Origin: Chinchilla lanigera
Taxonomy: Eukaryota > Chordata > Mammalia > Rodentia > Chinchillidae
DNA length: 64,000 nucleotides
Direction of reading: 5' to 3'
Assembly: GCF_000276665.1 (NCBI RefSeq)
Contig: NW_004955463.1
Location: 10,082,523-10,146,522, forward strand
Shown: positions 11,500-23,740 of the stretch, one piece after another
How positions within the stretch are numbered: the first letter of the stretch is position 1
Layout of the letters: each line of letters starts with the position of its first letter
The notes under the pieces: model-generated
Told to the model about the DNA's origin: nothing
Databases searched by the model: none
Seen by the model: the letters and a program-made list of their open reading frames with translations, nothing else
Made by a program: the position numbers and the translations under genes

Positions 11500-12887
11500 G
11501 ATGAAGGAATATTTTCATAAAGACTTGAGCATCATTCATGGGGCCATAGGAGGAAAATATCCAGATTTACAAACTGAGATGTATTTTGAAATTAGTCAAA
11601 ACATAGGGAATGCTGTGTTAAGTTGAGGAGATTGAGGATAGAATGATAATTTTCAAGTAGATTTTTAAAAAATCCATAATAAGAATTTTGCGTTTCAATG
11701 TGAACACAATGAGGAGGTCATAGAGTTGTCAAGGAGGGACATGAAGTAACCTAATCTATATATTTGATGGCAAAGAATGAGAATAGGATGGTCAAGAGCA
11801 GTAAATATTTAGAATGTTTGGAATGAATCTGGAGGCTTATTGAGTTAGTCTAGTCCAGAAAAATAAAAAAGGAAATAGTCAACAGCAAAAATATTTCAAA
11901 ACAAAAAATTATCAGAATTTTTACCTTGATACAGTGGATGAAGAAGGGCAACTGTTGGTGACTCCAAAATGTATGGATAGAGTGAAGATACAGCTGAAGT
12001 ATGAAGCCAGGCAGAAAAGTTGGCCAGAAGAACAGTTTTTAGCGGGGGAAGATGAAGAGCTCAGTTTCACTAAAACTGACTTACAGAAATGTAGTGAGGG
12101 TGTCAGAATCTTGTTCTACAGCTCAAGAGAGAGCTGAAGGCTTACAATATGGATGGGAACATTTATGCTCATTGGGCAATTTGCAAGAGCATCTCTATTT
12201 TTTTTTATCTATAGGAAACTGGAGGAAAAAGCAGGAATATTCACTTCCCTGTGACTACCTATCATTTAAATTAAAATGAATTAATTTCCACCAACATTTA
12301 CTGAGGAAAAGGCACTGTAAGCCTTTAGTCTATAAAGGAGAAAAGAAATAATTCAAATATTATAAATATTCCACCAAATTCTATGGACATCTCATGGATT
12401 ATAGACTGTTACTCCTTCTGGGGTTCTTTGAAAATATACCTATGTGTAGTTTAGGAATGTGAAAGTTCCATAGGCCTAACGTGATTCTTTTTCTCATTTA
12501 TTGAGATTTGAATCAAACCATGGGATAAGATGCTATGTATACATTGATATCAATAATTTGGTTTTTGTGCCCTAAAATGCTTGTGTCTATTATCATTGTT
12601 CAAGTTGCTAATTAAAGAATGATTTTGGAAAATACATTGTTTCATGCTCTGCCTTTTTGAAATCTTTATGTTCTTCTTTCTATAGCTCTTAAGAAATTTA
12701 TAAGTAGAAACAATATATATCCCAACTGAGACATACATCTGTTCTTTCTAATATTAAAAGGAAAAATTTTTTCTTAGCTGTCATTTTCAAAATTATCTTT
12801 AATGTTACATGTGTGACATATTATCACATTATTTTAGAAACATTAGGAGTATTAGCTATTATGCTTTAATGGTGGGATTATAATTAC
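11500..12887. other. Unassigned AT-rich DNA, possibly old LINE
   Basis: No gene. Parts of 11620-12060 ('aatctggaggcttattgagt', 'gaggaggtcatagagttgtc') vaguely resemble antisense L2, but too weakly to call. Open frames at 11934-12279 are short and featureless. Confidence 0.4.
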
Positions 12888-13091
12888 TATAATTATTAGC
12901 TGGGCTTGGTGATATATGCCTGTAATTCTAGCACTCTAGGTGGCTGAGGCAGGAGGATTGCAAGTTCACACTTAAACTGAACAATTTAGGGAGATCCTGT
13001 CTCAAAATAAAAAATAGGAAGGGGATACATCTCAGTGAAAAGGCCCTGTGTTCAATCACCAGTACTGCAAAAGAAAAACTTTATAATTATT
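12888..13091 (+). mobile_element. B1-dID composite SINE with 10-bp TSDs
   Basis: The body at 12898-13081 starts AGCTGGGCTTGGTG, the 7SL-type 5' end. It continues 'cctgtaattctagcactcta', 'gctgaggcaggaggattgca' and 'gagatcctgtctcaaaataa', then joins a dID module ('ggatacatctcagtgaaaag', 'gtgttcaatcaccagtactg') and an A-rich end. TATAATTATT flanks it at 12888-12897 and 13082-13091. It is a clear full-length copy of the composite. Confidence 0.93.
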
Positions 13092-13934
13092 TAAAATCTT
13101 TTCTGGTAGAATTAAATTGATATGTGCTATTTTATAGTAAAGGAAGTATTGTTTCCTCTGGACTATGATTATTAGATTTTAGCTTTTGAAGTTTAGGACT
13201 AGAAACATTTCTTCATTAGTTTACAGTTGCTTCTTATTACCTGACTAGGATCTTTTAAGTAGTATCTGAGTTCTCTGTAGAGACTTTTGGTCTGCATACA
13301 ACTGTGGATTTAAAAATAGTAGAGTTGTGTGGTGGTGATTATCATCTTATGCACTAACCTGTCCTCCACTGAGGTATTTCAGAGGTTTGACATCTAAAGA
13401 ACAGAAGTGACATGAGAATGTGCTGTGTGTATCCTGGATATAATTGAGAATATTTTTCCAAGGTTAGGTGAATGTTCTGGTTTAAATTCTTGAAGGCAGG
13501 GCTTTTATTATTACCAGCCTATTCACAGCATAATGCTTAGAGGATGCTTATAAACATACATCTTTAACTGTTAGGCAGTAAATGTCCTCAAGTGATTAGT
13601 TGACTGTAGTTTAATCTCTGTTTCCTCTATGAGGTAACTGATGTTTCATTAAGTTTGTTTTAATACTGTGCCTTCATGATAAGAAAGGTACTCAGTTTTA
13701 GTATTTTATGGCTACTTCTAAATCTTAACTCAGTGATTCTAATGGGATTATTCACCTTAGCGGAGCCTCATTTTACTTGCATTATAGGTACCTATTAATA
13801 CTCAAGTGTTTAAAATAGTGTATTTAGTATGGATGTTATTAAGGTATCTGAGAATGTGATCTATTCCCTCTAGAGAGTAATTACATGATAACTTATCAAA
13901 GGAAGCCATAGCATGAGAGTTTTAATTTGGACTT
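13092..13934. other. Mostly unassigned; L2 3' end near 13480-13570
   Basis: No gene. Positions about 13480-13570 ('tgaaggcagggcttttatta', then 'cacagcataatgcttagagg') resemble the sense 3' end of the LINE L2. The rest is AT-rich and featureless. Confidence 0.45.
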
Positions 13935-14095
13935 TTGTGTCAGAACTGTTTTGAGGTCAACTCTGCCATTTACTGGGTTACATATGTCAAATTATTTTAA
14001 CTGTGAAGTTCTCGGTTCCCATAGTAACCTAATTATATCACAGGATTGTGAGGATTAAATGAGAGAATGCATAGGAAGAGCTAACTTGAAAAATG
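13935..14095 (+). mobile_element. MIR SINE
   Basis: The order of MIR sense motifs is kept. A 'ctctgccatttactgggtta' analogue comes first, then a gap where cctcatctgtaaaatggg would be, then 'ggattgtgaggattaaatga' and 'gagaatgcataggaagagct'. The copy is diverged. Confidence 0.75.
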
Positions 14096-15734
14096 AGTTA
14101 TTTGGGTCCATGTGTCTTGCCCATTCTTTTGCTACAGGAAATTGTGATGATCCCTGTTTAGAGATGAAGCAGAGAGGCCAAGATAGTCATGCACAATTGT
14201 GTTCACTCATAGCATGGTGAGTCAGTTAGGACTAGGAGCAGTAGCTTAGTGGCGTGTGGAATGAAAATGCATTTGCATCCCTGACTTTAAGAGGATGGTG
14301 CCTATCACAGAAAGAACGCACATAAAGAGAATGAGACTATGCTCACATAAAAATACTGGGGGTGGGGTTTTATAAATGGGTATGTACAATTTCATCCACA
14401 TGGATAAAGGAGTCAGGAAAGTACATTTTTATTCAGTGTTTACACTGTAAGTAGTTTGCTATAGTTATTATATATTTTCAATAATTATCTTGATGTCAAC
14501 AATGGGGATGAATTTCCTAAAATTTGGAAAAGTTAATTTTTCCAAGACTGACATCTAAGTCTTTTGTTTGGACTGTAATTGTGGAGCTCATGAAGCTTTC
14601 ATTTGGTAATGCTGCCTGCATCACAGAACATGAGACAAGAGACTGAAAGAGATGGTTTGAGGAAGAGAGTAGGATGGATCAACTTGTTGGGTCAAGGTGG
14701 TTTGTTCAGTGTGTGCAGAGGCCCCTTCCTAGTTTCTCTTTTCAAAGTTATAGGCCATGGTGAATTTGCAAGGTCACGAAAATGGCCCCAGAAAGTTAAG
14801 CCAGCAATATTCCCTGGGATAGTGCAGGACTAGTCCAAATGTTTCAAGGCAGTCCATGGCTAGACATAGATTTTAGGGAGGAGGGAAAGTTCTCTGCTCT
14901 CAAGATTAGAAACACAAATATACATCAGACAAGACTCTGGCCTGACATACTCCAAAACTTACAACTAGGAAAACTTTCCCTTGTTTATAAATCAATCCAT
15001 TTCTTTTCATTCCCTTTGGGCACTGCTGTGCTTTGCTTTGTTTGCCAGAGTATTCTAAGCAAACTTATCCGATAAGATACATAAGTAGCCCATGAATTTG
15101 TCTAGAGATAATGAAATAGGTTTGCCAAGCCTCAATCAGCATAATAAGACATCACAAACACCCAACTTCATGTGTTGTTCTAAGGGGTGAGGTGGGACTA
15201 GCAGTCCTGAGACTAGCTTCTTAGTCTAAGAAAATTACAATGAAGAGAACATTAATTGGGCTGAAAATAAAAGAAAAATTACCATGTGGGCAACATCCAA
15301 AGAGTCTTTCAAAGTGGAGTTTAGTGGCTGTTACAGAAGCAAGACATATACAGGATTCCAGCTGCTGCCTGAAAGGTGAACTTTGGTCACCTTTTCCATT
15401 GGCCTCAGGCGCCTGGAACAACTGGAACATCTGGACAATTACACTGTGCCCAGAGACTCAAGATACATATTGAGGTTAGCAGACTCTGGTGTTTTCGACT
15501 CTGTAGTCTACTTCTACACCCATTTCTGTTCTCTACGTGTTGCCTTGTCCAGTTCAGCTCAGCATACAAACTTCTACTTTTCCTGCCTTCCTTGGTAAGC
15601 TGATCCAGAGGTATCTGAATCCTTGTTCCCCCAAATTGGAACAGATTCCTAAGAATCTGCATAAAGTCTTTCTTCTGCAGCTTTGGAGTTTAATTAATAC
15701 TCTGCATGTGGCCCCTAGCTGTCCCTAGCCATGT
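14096..15734. other. Unassigned DNA
   Basis: No gene. Several 60-85-codon open frames overlap on both strands between 14603 and 15728, including two long opposing frames at 15221-15473. None is recognisable. The stretch at 15370-15600 is somewhat less AT-rich than its surroundings. Confidence 0.45.
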
Positions 15735-16010
15735 CTTCACAAATTTCTTCATTTATCAATGCAGCAAATATTGGTGGGAGGCTATGAAGTGTGCTCCAGT
15801 AACTATTCTAGTTGCTTGGAAAACATCAGTGAGGAATTTAGACCGTGTCCTTGCTCTCATTGTGCACATGCTTGTGACTGGGCAGGTAGGAGCTAGACAA
15901 TGACCAACCAGAAAAAGATGTACTATAGTTGTATGTATAGAGAAGCACTTTGATAAAAATAAAAAAGGGTAAGGAAGGAGTCTGAAAGTAACTGAACAGA
16001 CACAGCTGAG
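15735..16010 (-). mobile_element. L2 LINE fragment, antisense
   Basis: The plus strand follows the well-known antisense L2 order: a 'tcaatgcagcaaatattggt' start, 'actattctagttgcttggaa', 'gtgtccttgctctcattgtg', 'ctgggcaggtaggagctaga' and a 'agaagcactttgataaaaat' segment. The open frame of 130 codons on the minus strand here is accidental. Confidence 0.65.
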
Positions 16011-18174
16011 GGAACAGGGCTGTGGGAGAAACCTTTTGTCCAGAACCCAAAAGTATGGACTCAGAGATGAGAAGTACAAGGGGAGGGAGACTGTATGGTC
16101 ATTCTGCACAAAGGGGTGTCTGTCTAGGGCAGGTACACCCCAATTCAAACAAACATTGACTTTTTAACCCTTTAACTCATGAGGTCCCTTCCTCTGTTGT
16201 CTAGTGGTTGAGGTCAAGGAGGTGCAAGCTTTGTGATTATAATGTAGGTTCTCCTTGGTCTTTCAGAAGGCCCCTCTCCTCAGGCATTTCTTTGATTATG
16301 GATTGTTGGTTGCTTATCAATTATCTACTGATAATTGTTGTTCTGGGACTTTCTGGGTAGGGGCCACTCTTCCTGGTTAAGCTTAAAATAGCTGCCTTAA
16401 TTACCTGTGCGTTGGTCAGTAAATGTCCATCCCAATTTAAGGCTAAAGGGAAATGGGCCATCTACCTCTCTTTTGGAGGGCAAGGTCAAGTTAACCTCAG
16501 GTGGTCACTTTGTCTTTGAGGATTTGGTAGCTGCTGTTTGGAAGGTACTCTGAGGGAAAGGAAAAGGGATGGGAGAAAGTTGGAGTACTGACAAGAAAAG
16601 AGTGGCAAATGTATCACAGAATGGTAGAAACAGAGAGGGTTTTTTCTGCTGTTGTTTTTTCTTTTAAACAAGTTGCTGCCAGGCAGGTGTGAGGTGTGTT
16701 TGGAAAGTATGATGATTATCATTAATTGTGCTTTCTTGGTGCCTCAATGTTCTGAATCAGATAATATGTTTACTTTTTATGTTCATTGGACTTTAGCCAT
16801 AAGTCACAGTGTCAGATCCAGTAAATAAGGTGGACGAGACACATGGTAATGTTTTTACAAACCTCCCTTTCCATTAGGTGGCACAGGACATGGGCATTCA
16901 CTCTTTTTTATCATACAGTGAATGGGGAGGGGAAAAACCAGCAGAGACCATTAGGCTTATGTAGAAGCAACATGGCCTGGAATTTATTGTGCCTGGATGC
17001 AGGCAGGGAATGTGATAAGACCTTTTGCTGTGAACAAAGAGAAGTGTGTCTCTTTTTATAGGGGTGGAGAGAAGGCTGGGGGCATTAAGCAGGAGGATCC
17101 CAATGAACATCTGTGGTTAGAGTTCTCTGGCAGTCTTGCATCTCAGTAGGCAGAGGCCTTGAAGTGTCTGGTGTAAATTTTCGAGTGTCTCCAGATGTTC
17201 CCAGATGTCCAGGAACCTGCAAAATTTCTTGTCGTATCTTATCTCCTTTCCTGATCCTGCCCATGACAACTTAGGTACTGAGCTGAGTTCCATGCTGAGA
17301 GATGCGTTGCCTGCCGGGAGTAGTGCTTCTGCTAGCAAGCAGGCTGGGAGAGTCAGGTCTGGTTGCAGCCTTACAGTACTTTGCAAAGACCCTTATGAAA
17401 GGGGACTGCCAGAGCTGACTCAGAAAAGCAGCAAGAATGATGGGATAAGTATATTGGAAGGCAGAAAAAGTATTTTTGGAGGGATTAATGGCAATATGTC
17501 TTTCACTGTAATAAGTTATAAAATTTAAACATTCACTGTATATTTTGATCACTGTATAAAAAATAAAACACAAAGAGTGCTTTAATTCTTAAATATTTGC
17601 AGCTGTGCTTTTGGCTCAGTGTTTTTCTTCTAGCTCACATATTTCCTTCATCTGCTTGTATCCCTTCCCCCAACAGTTCCTTCATTTCCTCCCAGAAGAG
17701 TGTGTTATTGGAGAACCTAATTTAACTAGAAAAGCTGAAACTGACAATGTAGAACTTTGATTCTCTTGCAAATGCAGCCCTGATTATTACAAAATCTGCC
17801 TATGACAGGTCCAATACGTCTCTTTTTACTGGTAAATCATTATTCATCCTGTAAGGTGTGAGAACTTAATCTCTTGTGTAAGGAGCTCACAGCCTGAGCA
17901 CCACAATTATCAACCCATTTCTTCCATTTCTTGAGAGAGTTCAAAAAGTGCTTGAAATATTCCCCTGCCCTGCTCATTGGTGGTACTCTAGGCTTAATTC
18001 TGCTGGATTAAGTTTAACCCAATTATGCGCTTATTTCTCTCTGTTCTTCTGGATAATGTTAATCTTTTGGATAGAACTTTGTTTGATAAGTACCTCAATA
18101 AAGCAAAACATAATATTTCATTTTGTTCTATTTCCACGAGTTTAAATATTCGGAGTTAGGATAAAATAGAGGAA
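16011..18174. other. Unassigned DNA
   Basis: No gene. Overlapping frames at 17117-17573 reach 107 codons without recognisable features. Positions 16170-16500 could be a very old LTR, but I found no termini. A short AAATAAAA at about 17559-17566 is isolated. Confidence 0.4.
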
Positions 18175-18320
18175 AGAGTGGGAATGTTTGGAGTCAGATC
18201 AGTTTCCATTCTGACAATGCAGTGCACATGTTAGCTGTGTACACTAAACCAAGTCTTTTAAAACCTTTGAGCTTTAACTTCCTCTTGTACAAAATACAGT
18301 TAATTAGATGTTTTTGATCT
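18175..18320 (+). mobile_element. MIR SINE
   Basis: Sense MIR features are present: 'tttggagtcagatcagtttc', 'ttagctgtgtacactaaacc' (the agctgtgtgaccttgggcaa position), 'ctttgagctttaacttcctc' and 'ttgtacaaaatacagttaat'. Confidence 0.75.
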
Positions 18321-19184
18321 GGTTGTTTTAAGGAAGATGTGGAATGGGGTGCCTGGATGTTAGACTTTGGGATATGACCACGTCATTCAGTGGCTATTCA
18401 TCCATCCTTTCAAATTTAACTTTAATAAATATAATTGAATCATCTCCCCATTACACATTGAGTGACTCAACACTTCTCCCCATAGCTTCCAGGCTTTGGG
18501 AATCCTTATACTTTGCCTAGCCTCATTTTTCCCTACCACTGTTTTTCTCTCTCCATTTCTGTTTGGTCTTCTTGGGGAAATTAAAAAAAATAACTTTATT
18601 ATGCAAATCAATTTTCTTTCTGATTTTATTGAAGAATATATATATGATAATATCATGACTATATAAATCAATGAATACAAATTAATATGTGACAAATATT
18701 GTACTTAACTCATTATTTAATAAGGCACTAGTAGTAAGATGTTAAAGCTGGTTCAAAGAAAAGTCAAAGATCATATATGCATACAATGGAAAAATTGGCC
18801 AATATTCCCAGCTCACTAAGGAATTCTATGTCCTCTGGACACAGTTTACAGATCTATGTACAAAATTGTTTGATGTACTCTATTGCTTACTCAAAGCCAA
18901 TGAAAAAGTGAAAGGGTGTGTTAGGTAGGACACCTAGATTATGTTCTTTTCCATTTCAAAGTCTTTTAAAATTATTCTTGATGGCTCTCTTCTCCTCATT
19001 TTGGCTTTAGACAGACAGACCTTTTTTATGGTATCAAAACTGTCCCTCAGTTGTAGACCATAACTAAAGCACAGACCAATCCTTTCTTCCCAGGGGCATA
19101 TTGCACCATCTTGGTTCCCCTCCTTCACCATGTAAATAAATTGCCTGACACAGTGTACACATTTGATAAATGCTGCTCCTTTAC
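18321..19184. other. Unassigned AT-rich DNA
   Basis: No gene or confident repeat. A 102-codon minus-strand frame at 18387-18695 has no recognisable domain. Confidence 0.45.
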
Positions 19185-19380
19185 CCTTTGCCATTTCTGA
19201 CTTTTCTTCAGTTCTCAGCTCAGACACTGTAGCTGTTGTACATTTTGTGTGACTTTCCTGAGCTGAAAGTATTGCTCTCTCTCTCTGAAATTTTACATAT
19301 TTGTTCCATTATGACTTCATCACAGTGTTAATGCTCATTACGAAAATGATAACAATGTGAGGTAATGCACTTTTTAGTAG
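19185..19380 (+). mobile_element. L2 LINE fragment
   Basis: The segment 'cagttctcagctcagacact', followed after a short gap by 'gtgactttcctgagctgaaa' and a 'ttatgacttcatcacagtg' stretch, resembles the sense L2 region usually read as 'tctcagctcaaatgtcacc' then 'agaggccttccctga'. A CT-rich run sits inside (19274-19286). Only this part is recognisable. Confidence 0.45.
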
Positions 19381-19879
19381 CTAGATCCAGCCACCCTCAG
19401 TATATGTGTATTTCAAAACATTTATAACTACATACAAATATATCTTTCAATTTACCTGGAAAGAAAGAGTATTAAATACACTGGTGTCTTATCTACCAGA
19501 CAAGAACTCACAGAATCTTCTACAGATCTTTGAACTTTCTGTTTTTATGTAAAGCTGAGTTAACTCAAGAATGTGGCAAAGTGAGATTGTGGCTTCAGGT
19601 ATGGTAGACTGTCCTTAAATCTCATTTCAGCATGAGACTGGCTCTTGAAAAACAAATTAGTCCTGAGTCAATGGCATAGAATCTGGAAAGAAGGAAACAG
19701 AGGAGATAGGTTTGGAAGACTTTGGAATCTTTCTAATGATAGGTTTTGGTAAGAAAATAAAAATTACTTTTGTTTAGGTCATGAGGTAAAAACAGGGAGT
19801 TTACTTAATTGCTTTTCATAAAATGGAAAAAGAATCTTATTGTTTCTCAACTTGCTCATCAATATTACAATGATTCATG
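19381..19879. other. Unassigned AT-rich DNA
   Basis: No gene or repeat recognised in this stretch. Confidence 0.5.
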
Positions 19880-20060
19880 TACGACTGTACTTTTCAAAAT
19901 GGGTTTTGTGATCTAAATGGGTTAGAATCATCCATGGGTTTATTAAAAACAGATTTTCAGGCTAGGATTTGTGGCAACACCCTCTCAATCAGAATATATG
20001 GGGATGAAGTTAAAGAGTTTGAATTTTTTTAGATACGAGGTGAGTTTCTGTAGAAATTAA
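19880..20060 (+). mobile_element. MER5A-type hAT-Charlie MITE
   Basis: Second MER5A-like copy: 'gttagaatcatccatgggtt', 'tattaaaaacagattttcag', 'ctctcaatcagaatatatgg' and 'agtttgaatttttttagata'. The order fits MER5A, with much divergence. Confidence 0.65.
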
Positions 20061-20945
20061 AGTTTATGAGAAATGTAGATAATAAATATGCACATAAAAA
20101 AGAAACTGACGTTTAGCTTCCACCAGGCTTATTTTCATTTTACTTAAAAGCCTGTGGAATAAGAGCCCGTTGGTGGTGGTTCTGACCCACACTATGGTTG
20201 AGCAGTGGGAGTGATAGACCAGACTTGAGCTGCAGGGTGGGTTCTCCAGGCTTCCGCGGGAACCTGTTGAACAGAACAGAGTACCCCTCCACACCTTCAG
20301 AGCAACCTCGGGTTGTGTGCTCTGAGTTCAGGATATGGGTAGTCTGTTTGCCCTGACTGTTCTTCTTGATCATGGCTTTTTCAGCTGCAGTCTGGTTTTC
20401 CTTTCCAGTCTACTCAGGATGTCTGCAGAGAAACAGAGGTCAGGCAAGACTTCCCTTGAGCTATCACAGAAGAGGGGGCTACTGCAATCAAACTTCTGCA
20501 GGTATCCAGCACATCCGACCCACTAAGTGAACTCGCATGTCTTACGGGATGGATATGCCTGCATGGTGCAGAGGAGAACCTTTTACAGCAGTGGAGGGCA
20601 GGTTAGCATAAGACACCATCATCTCCAAAAGGCTGGAGGCCAGCCCTGGGGCAGTCATCAACAGAAGCCACAGCTACCAGAAGGCTGCTCAGTTCTAGTT
20701 AGTGAAGGCCATAGGAGTGAAGCAGCCAGCAGTAGCAAGAACCTTGGCAGTGGCAAACATCAGCATAGCATTCTGGCCAGTATACTTAAAGGCCACGGTA
20801 CTCAGAGGATATGTCCTCAGCAGAGTTATCTATGGCTATCACGGCACGAGCTGACTTCTCCACAGCTCTCCACGGTCCTTTTCGTATTTAAGATGTACAT
20901 AACTGCACTTTACCTTTTGTAGATGTGCTCCTCCACCTGGAAGAC
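20061..20945. other. Unassigned, GC-elevated unique stretch
   Basis: Positions about 20150-20880 are richer in GC and CpG than the surroundings and read less like decayed repeats. A plus-strand frame of 131 codons (20527-20922) and opposing frames of 76-77 codons (20064-20373) are open. I recognise neither protein. It may be a worn processed pseudogene, an exon of a non-coding RNA, or an LTR-type element; nothing in it decides. Confidence 0.35.
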
Positions 20946-22941
20946 AAGGTTAGTGTCATCTAATACCTTTCTGTTGGAAGATATTTGAGGACATTTTTTT
21001 CTTCATCTGTAAGATATCAAGACCTCCACATATTATCAGAGTCTCCTTTTAGGTTAAAGTGGGAATCCAGACCAATACCAAAAGGACTTTATCCTTTCTG
21101 GATAGTGTGAAAAGGCCTAGTGATTCCCGTGCCTATTGAAGTGTGGGGCCTTGGCTACACAATTAAATATATATTTTTTAGTCAAGGGGTTGTAACTGGG
21201 GGCTCCTGCTGATATGACTGGCAACTTTGCAGTCCAGCAAATAGAGCATCACCATGTTTTCCAAAAGGCCCATGACTGTGACTAGTGCATACTCAAGAAC
21301 TAGTTCGGCACCTGGGTGGGTGAATCTCTAAACCTCACTGGCCCCTGAGTTTTTCAGAGAATGTGTGGAACTGAACAATCCCTGTGTCTCTTCCAACCCT
21401 AAATTTGTTTTCCTGTGTTCGTAAGTAGGTTAAGACAGAGCTATTCTCTGAATAACAATGAATGTGGAGAGTAATTTGTATTTTCTTTGAGCCTCACAGA
21501 GAAAGGCCCCATGTGAAGTCCAGTAATATCGTTTCATGACCCATTCTTTATGTAGGTTCTGTTCATCTGATTGCTTAGGGTGTGTTTGCTTCCTTCTGTT
21601 TAGGTATGTGTAGCATTTTTCTCTCCTGAAAAAACTAAAGCAGAAACACACTTGTGAACTTCCTTCCCCAGGGTGCAGCACACCTGAAGTCTCAAAAAAG
21701 ATTAGGCATGGGGCATTATGGGTAATAAAAACCCTATTGTCCTTTTAGAAATAGACAGCATGGCAGTGCTCAACCTCCACTGCACTAGAATTCAATTAAT
21801 TTAGTTAGACTAATTTTTCTGCATTTATTAACTGTCCTCTGTGGTTAATGGAACCAAATGTGAGTTACAAAGGCAGAATACTTGGGTGTCCATGGGACTA
21901 ATTTTAGCTTCAGAGACAGCTGCATGAGGCTTGGACAGGTGCATTTCAGTGTTAATGAGGTGGCACCTTCTCAATGCTTTTGACCTTGTCCATTGTGGGT
22001 GGGAATTTGTAGAAACCATCTAGAAAGCTGAAAGTAAAGTTGACAGAACAGTCTGTGCTGTTCATCATTATTTGCTTTAGCACCACCAGAGCAGACCAAA
22101 TGCCATTTTCTGTAAATAGAGAATAACACACATTTATCCAGTCATGGAACAGACGTAAACATGAGCTGACATCTCCTCTTGGCTCTCTTGTTCCTCATGA
22201 CCACAGAATTAATAAATCCCACATTGCCCCATTTTCTTAGGAGTTGTACACCCAGTTGACAGGTTTCTTGTAACACCATTAAACCTGGGGCCCACACCTG
22301 ACATTAGAAAATGTAAAGTAAAATTCCTCTAAAGAAGCCATATGTCTAGGCTGGTTTCCTCTAGAGTAGGTCCCTGACTTCCCTCATCAGAATCACCTGC
22401 TGGGCAGGGCTTTGTCCGAAGTCCGATAAATCATAATAACTGATGGAGTCATTCCTGCCTGTGAGTCCCTGTACACTGACTTCCGTGATGTGCCGGAAGG
22501 CTGACTGTAAGAGTGCTTCTGGGAGGAGTGATGGTGGTTATCTCTGATCTTTGTTAGCACTTGCTCAGGCCTCACTTTGAGTGGTCTGGAAAAAACAATT
22601 CAAATAAGGTAAATATAGTTCCCAATAGCCTCATATTAGTCATTTATTAAATCTACTTCCTCCACCATCTATGCTTCCCAGATTTTTTTCCAGTGAAGGC
22701 TATCATTTTAAAAATTTAAAAGTCCCATTATATTCTCTTTCCCTTACTGAGAAATTGTCTTAAAAGAGAGAAGTATATAAGTGGTACAACTCATTCCAAC
22801 AGAAGAGCTCTTCAAGGGTGCAAACTTTGGTGCAGTAAGTTCTCTTAAAGTGAACAGAAGATAGGTTGAATAATGTCATGGTTTCATGGCTATTGGACTT
22901 AACAGCAAGCTGTTGGTATAATACTGATATTTAAGACTTTT
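20946..22941. other. Unassigned DNA
   Basis: No gene. Around 22380-22410 'tcatcagaatcacctgctgg' hints at another MER5-type fragment, but the flanks do not continue the match. Minus-strand frames at 21430-21681 and 21828-22019 are featureless. Confidence 0.4.
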
Positions 22942-23042
22942 GGACCACAGACATAGCTCAGCAGTAAAAGTGCCTGCCTAGCAAACACTAGGTCCTGAGT
23001 TTGATTCCCAGTGCTCCCCTACCAAAAAATAAAAAAGACTTT
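22933..23042 (+). mobile_element. ID SINE with short TSDs
   Basis: The body at about 22942-23034 reads 'gacatagctcagcagtaaaa', 'gtgcctgcctagcaaacact', 'aggtcctgagtttgattccc', then an A-rich tail. The A box and the B-box-like GTTTGATTCC of tRNA-Ala ancestry are visible. AAGACTTT flanks it (22933-22940 and 23035-23042). Confidence 0.9.
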
Positions 23043-23559
23043 GTAACTTGTTCACAACATTATGTTAGTGTCTATATATCCCAAGATGGAAAAATATCTT
23101 TCTCTTTCTTGGTACAGGAGTTATAAATAGAAGATCTTACAATGGGAAGATATACATCTATTGACAAAACAAGGATTGGGATTTAGGAACTCCATATATA
23201 CTTTGGCTCATCTGTATGTCACCATCACATCTCAAGTCGTGAAAATGCTCTGCTGGTCAGCATCCCACAGTATTGGAAGCTGTGTGTACACTGTATGCAT
23301 ATGAGGGATACAGTAGTCTCACACTTTTTTCCTTTGGAAACTCTAAATCCATTTTATCAATTGTTGAGTTGTTGCTCAACTTTCTGGATCATTATCACAC
23401 TTCTCATATTTTGTTGATATTTCTTTATCATAATTTCTTCTCATGCATACTCATCCAATATCTCCAAAACCTAAGAACTGCAGGGGAGCATGCAGACAGG
23501 CAGAGGAGAGCACTGATGACATCATTTTATTTCTATCACAAGTGACTACATATTACTTT
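23043..23559. other. Unassigned AT-rich DNA
   Basis: No gene. A 90-codon frame at 23273-23545 is rich in hydrophobic residues because of the T-rich composition, and is not recognisable. Confidence 0.45.
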
Positions 23560-23740
23560 CTTTTTTTCTTTTGGTTTGTTATTAGTACTCATTGATGATA
23601 CATAATGAATACATTCATCCAGGGAAATTGGTACATATACATATTGTATCAATCCTTTCAAAATCTCCTTCTCCTACCCTCCTTTCTCTCTCCCTCCTTC
23701 CCTGAATCCCCTTTCCATTTGCAAAAGATTTACTTTCCTG
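23560..23740 (-). mobile_element. Lineage-specific L1 3'UTR end, antisense
   Basis: Read on the minus strand, a purine-rich G/A tract (complement of the pyrimidine block 23665-23715) is followed by 'tatgtatatgtaccaatttc', 'cctggatgaatgtattcatt' and an AT-rich end. The same order occurs on the plus strand at 49120-49355, so both are likely 3' ends of one L1 family. A polypurine tract in the 3'UTR is a known L1 feature. Confidence 0.6.

Noticed and set aside
15756..16148. 130-codon minus-strand open frame
   Set aside because: Most of it is L2-derived and the translation shows no reverse transcriptase motif.
16170..16500. Possible old LTR
   Set aside because: No TG/CA termini, polyadenylation signal or target duplication found.
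22370..22440. Possible third MER5A copy
   Set aside because: Only one short motif ('atcagaatcacctgctgg') matches; flanks do not.
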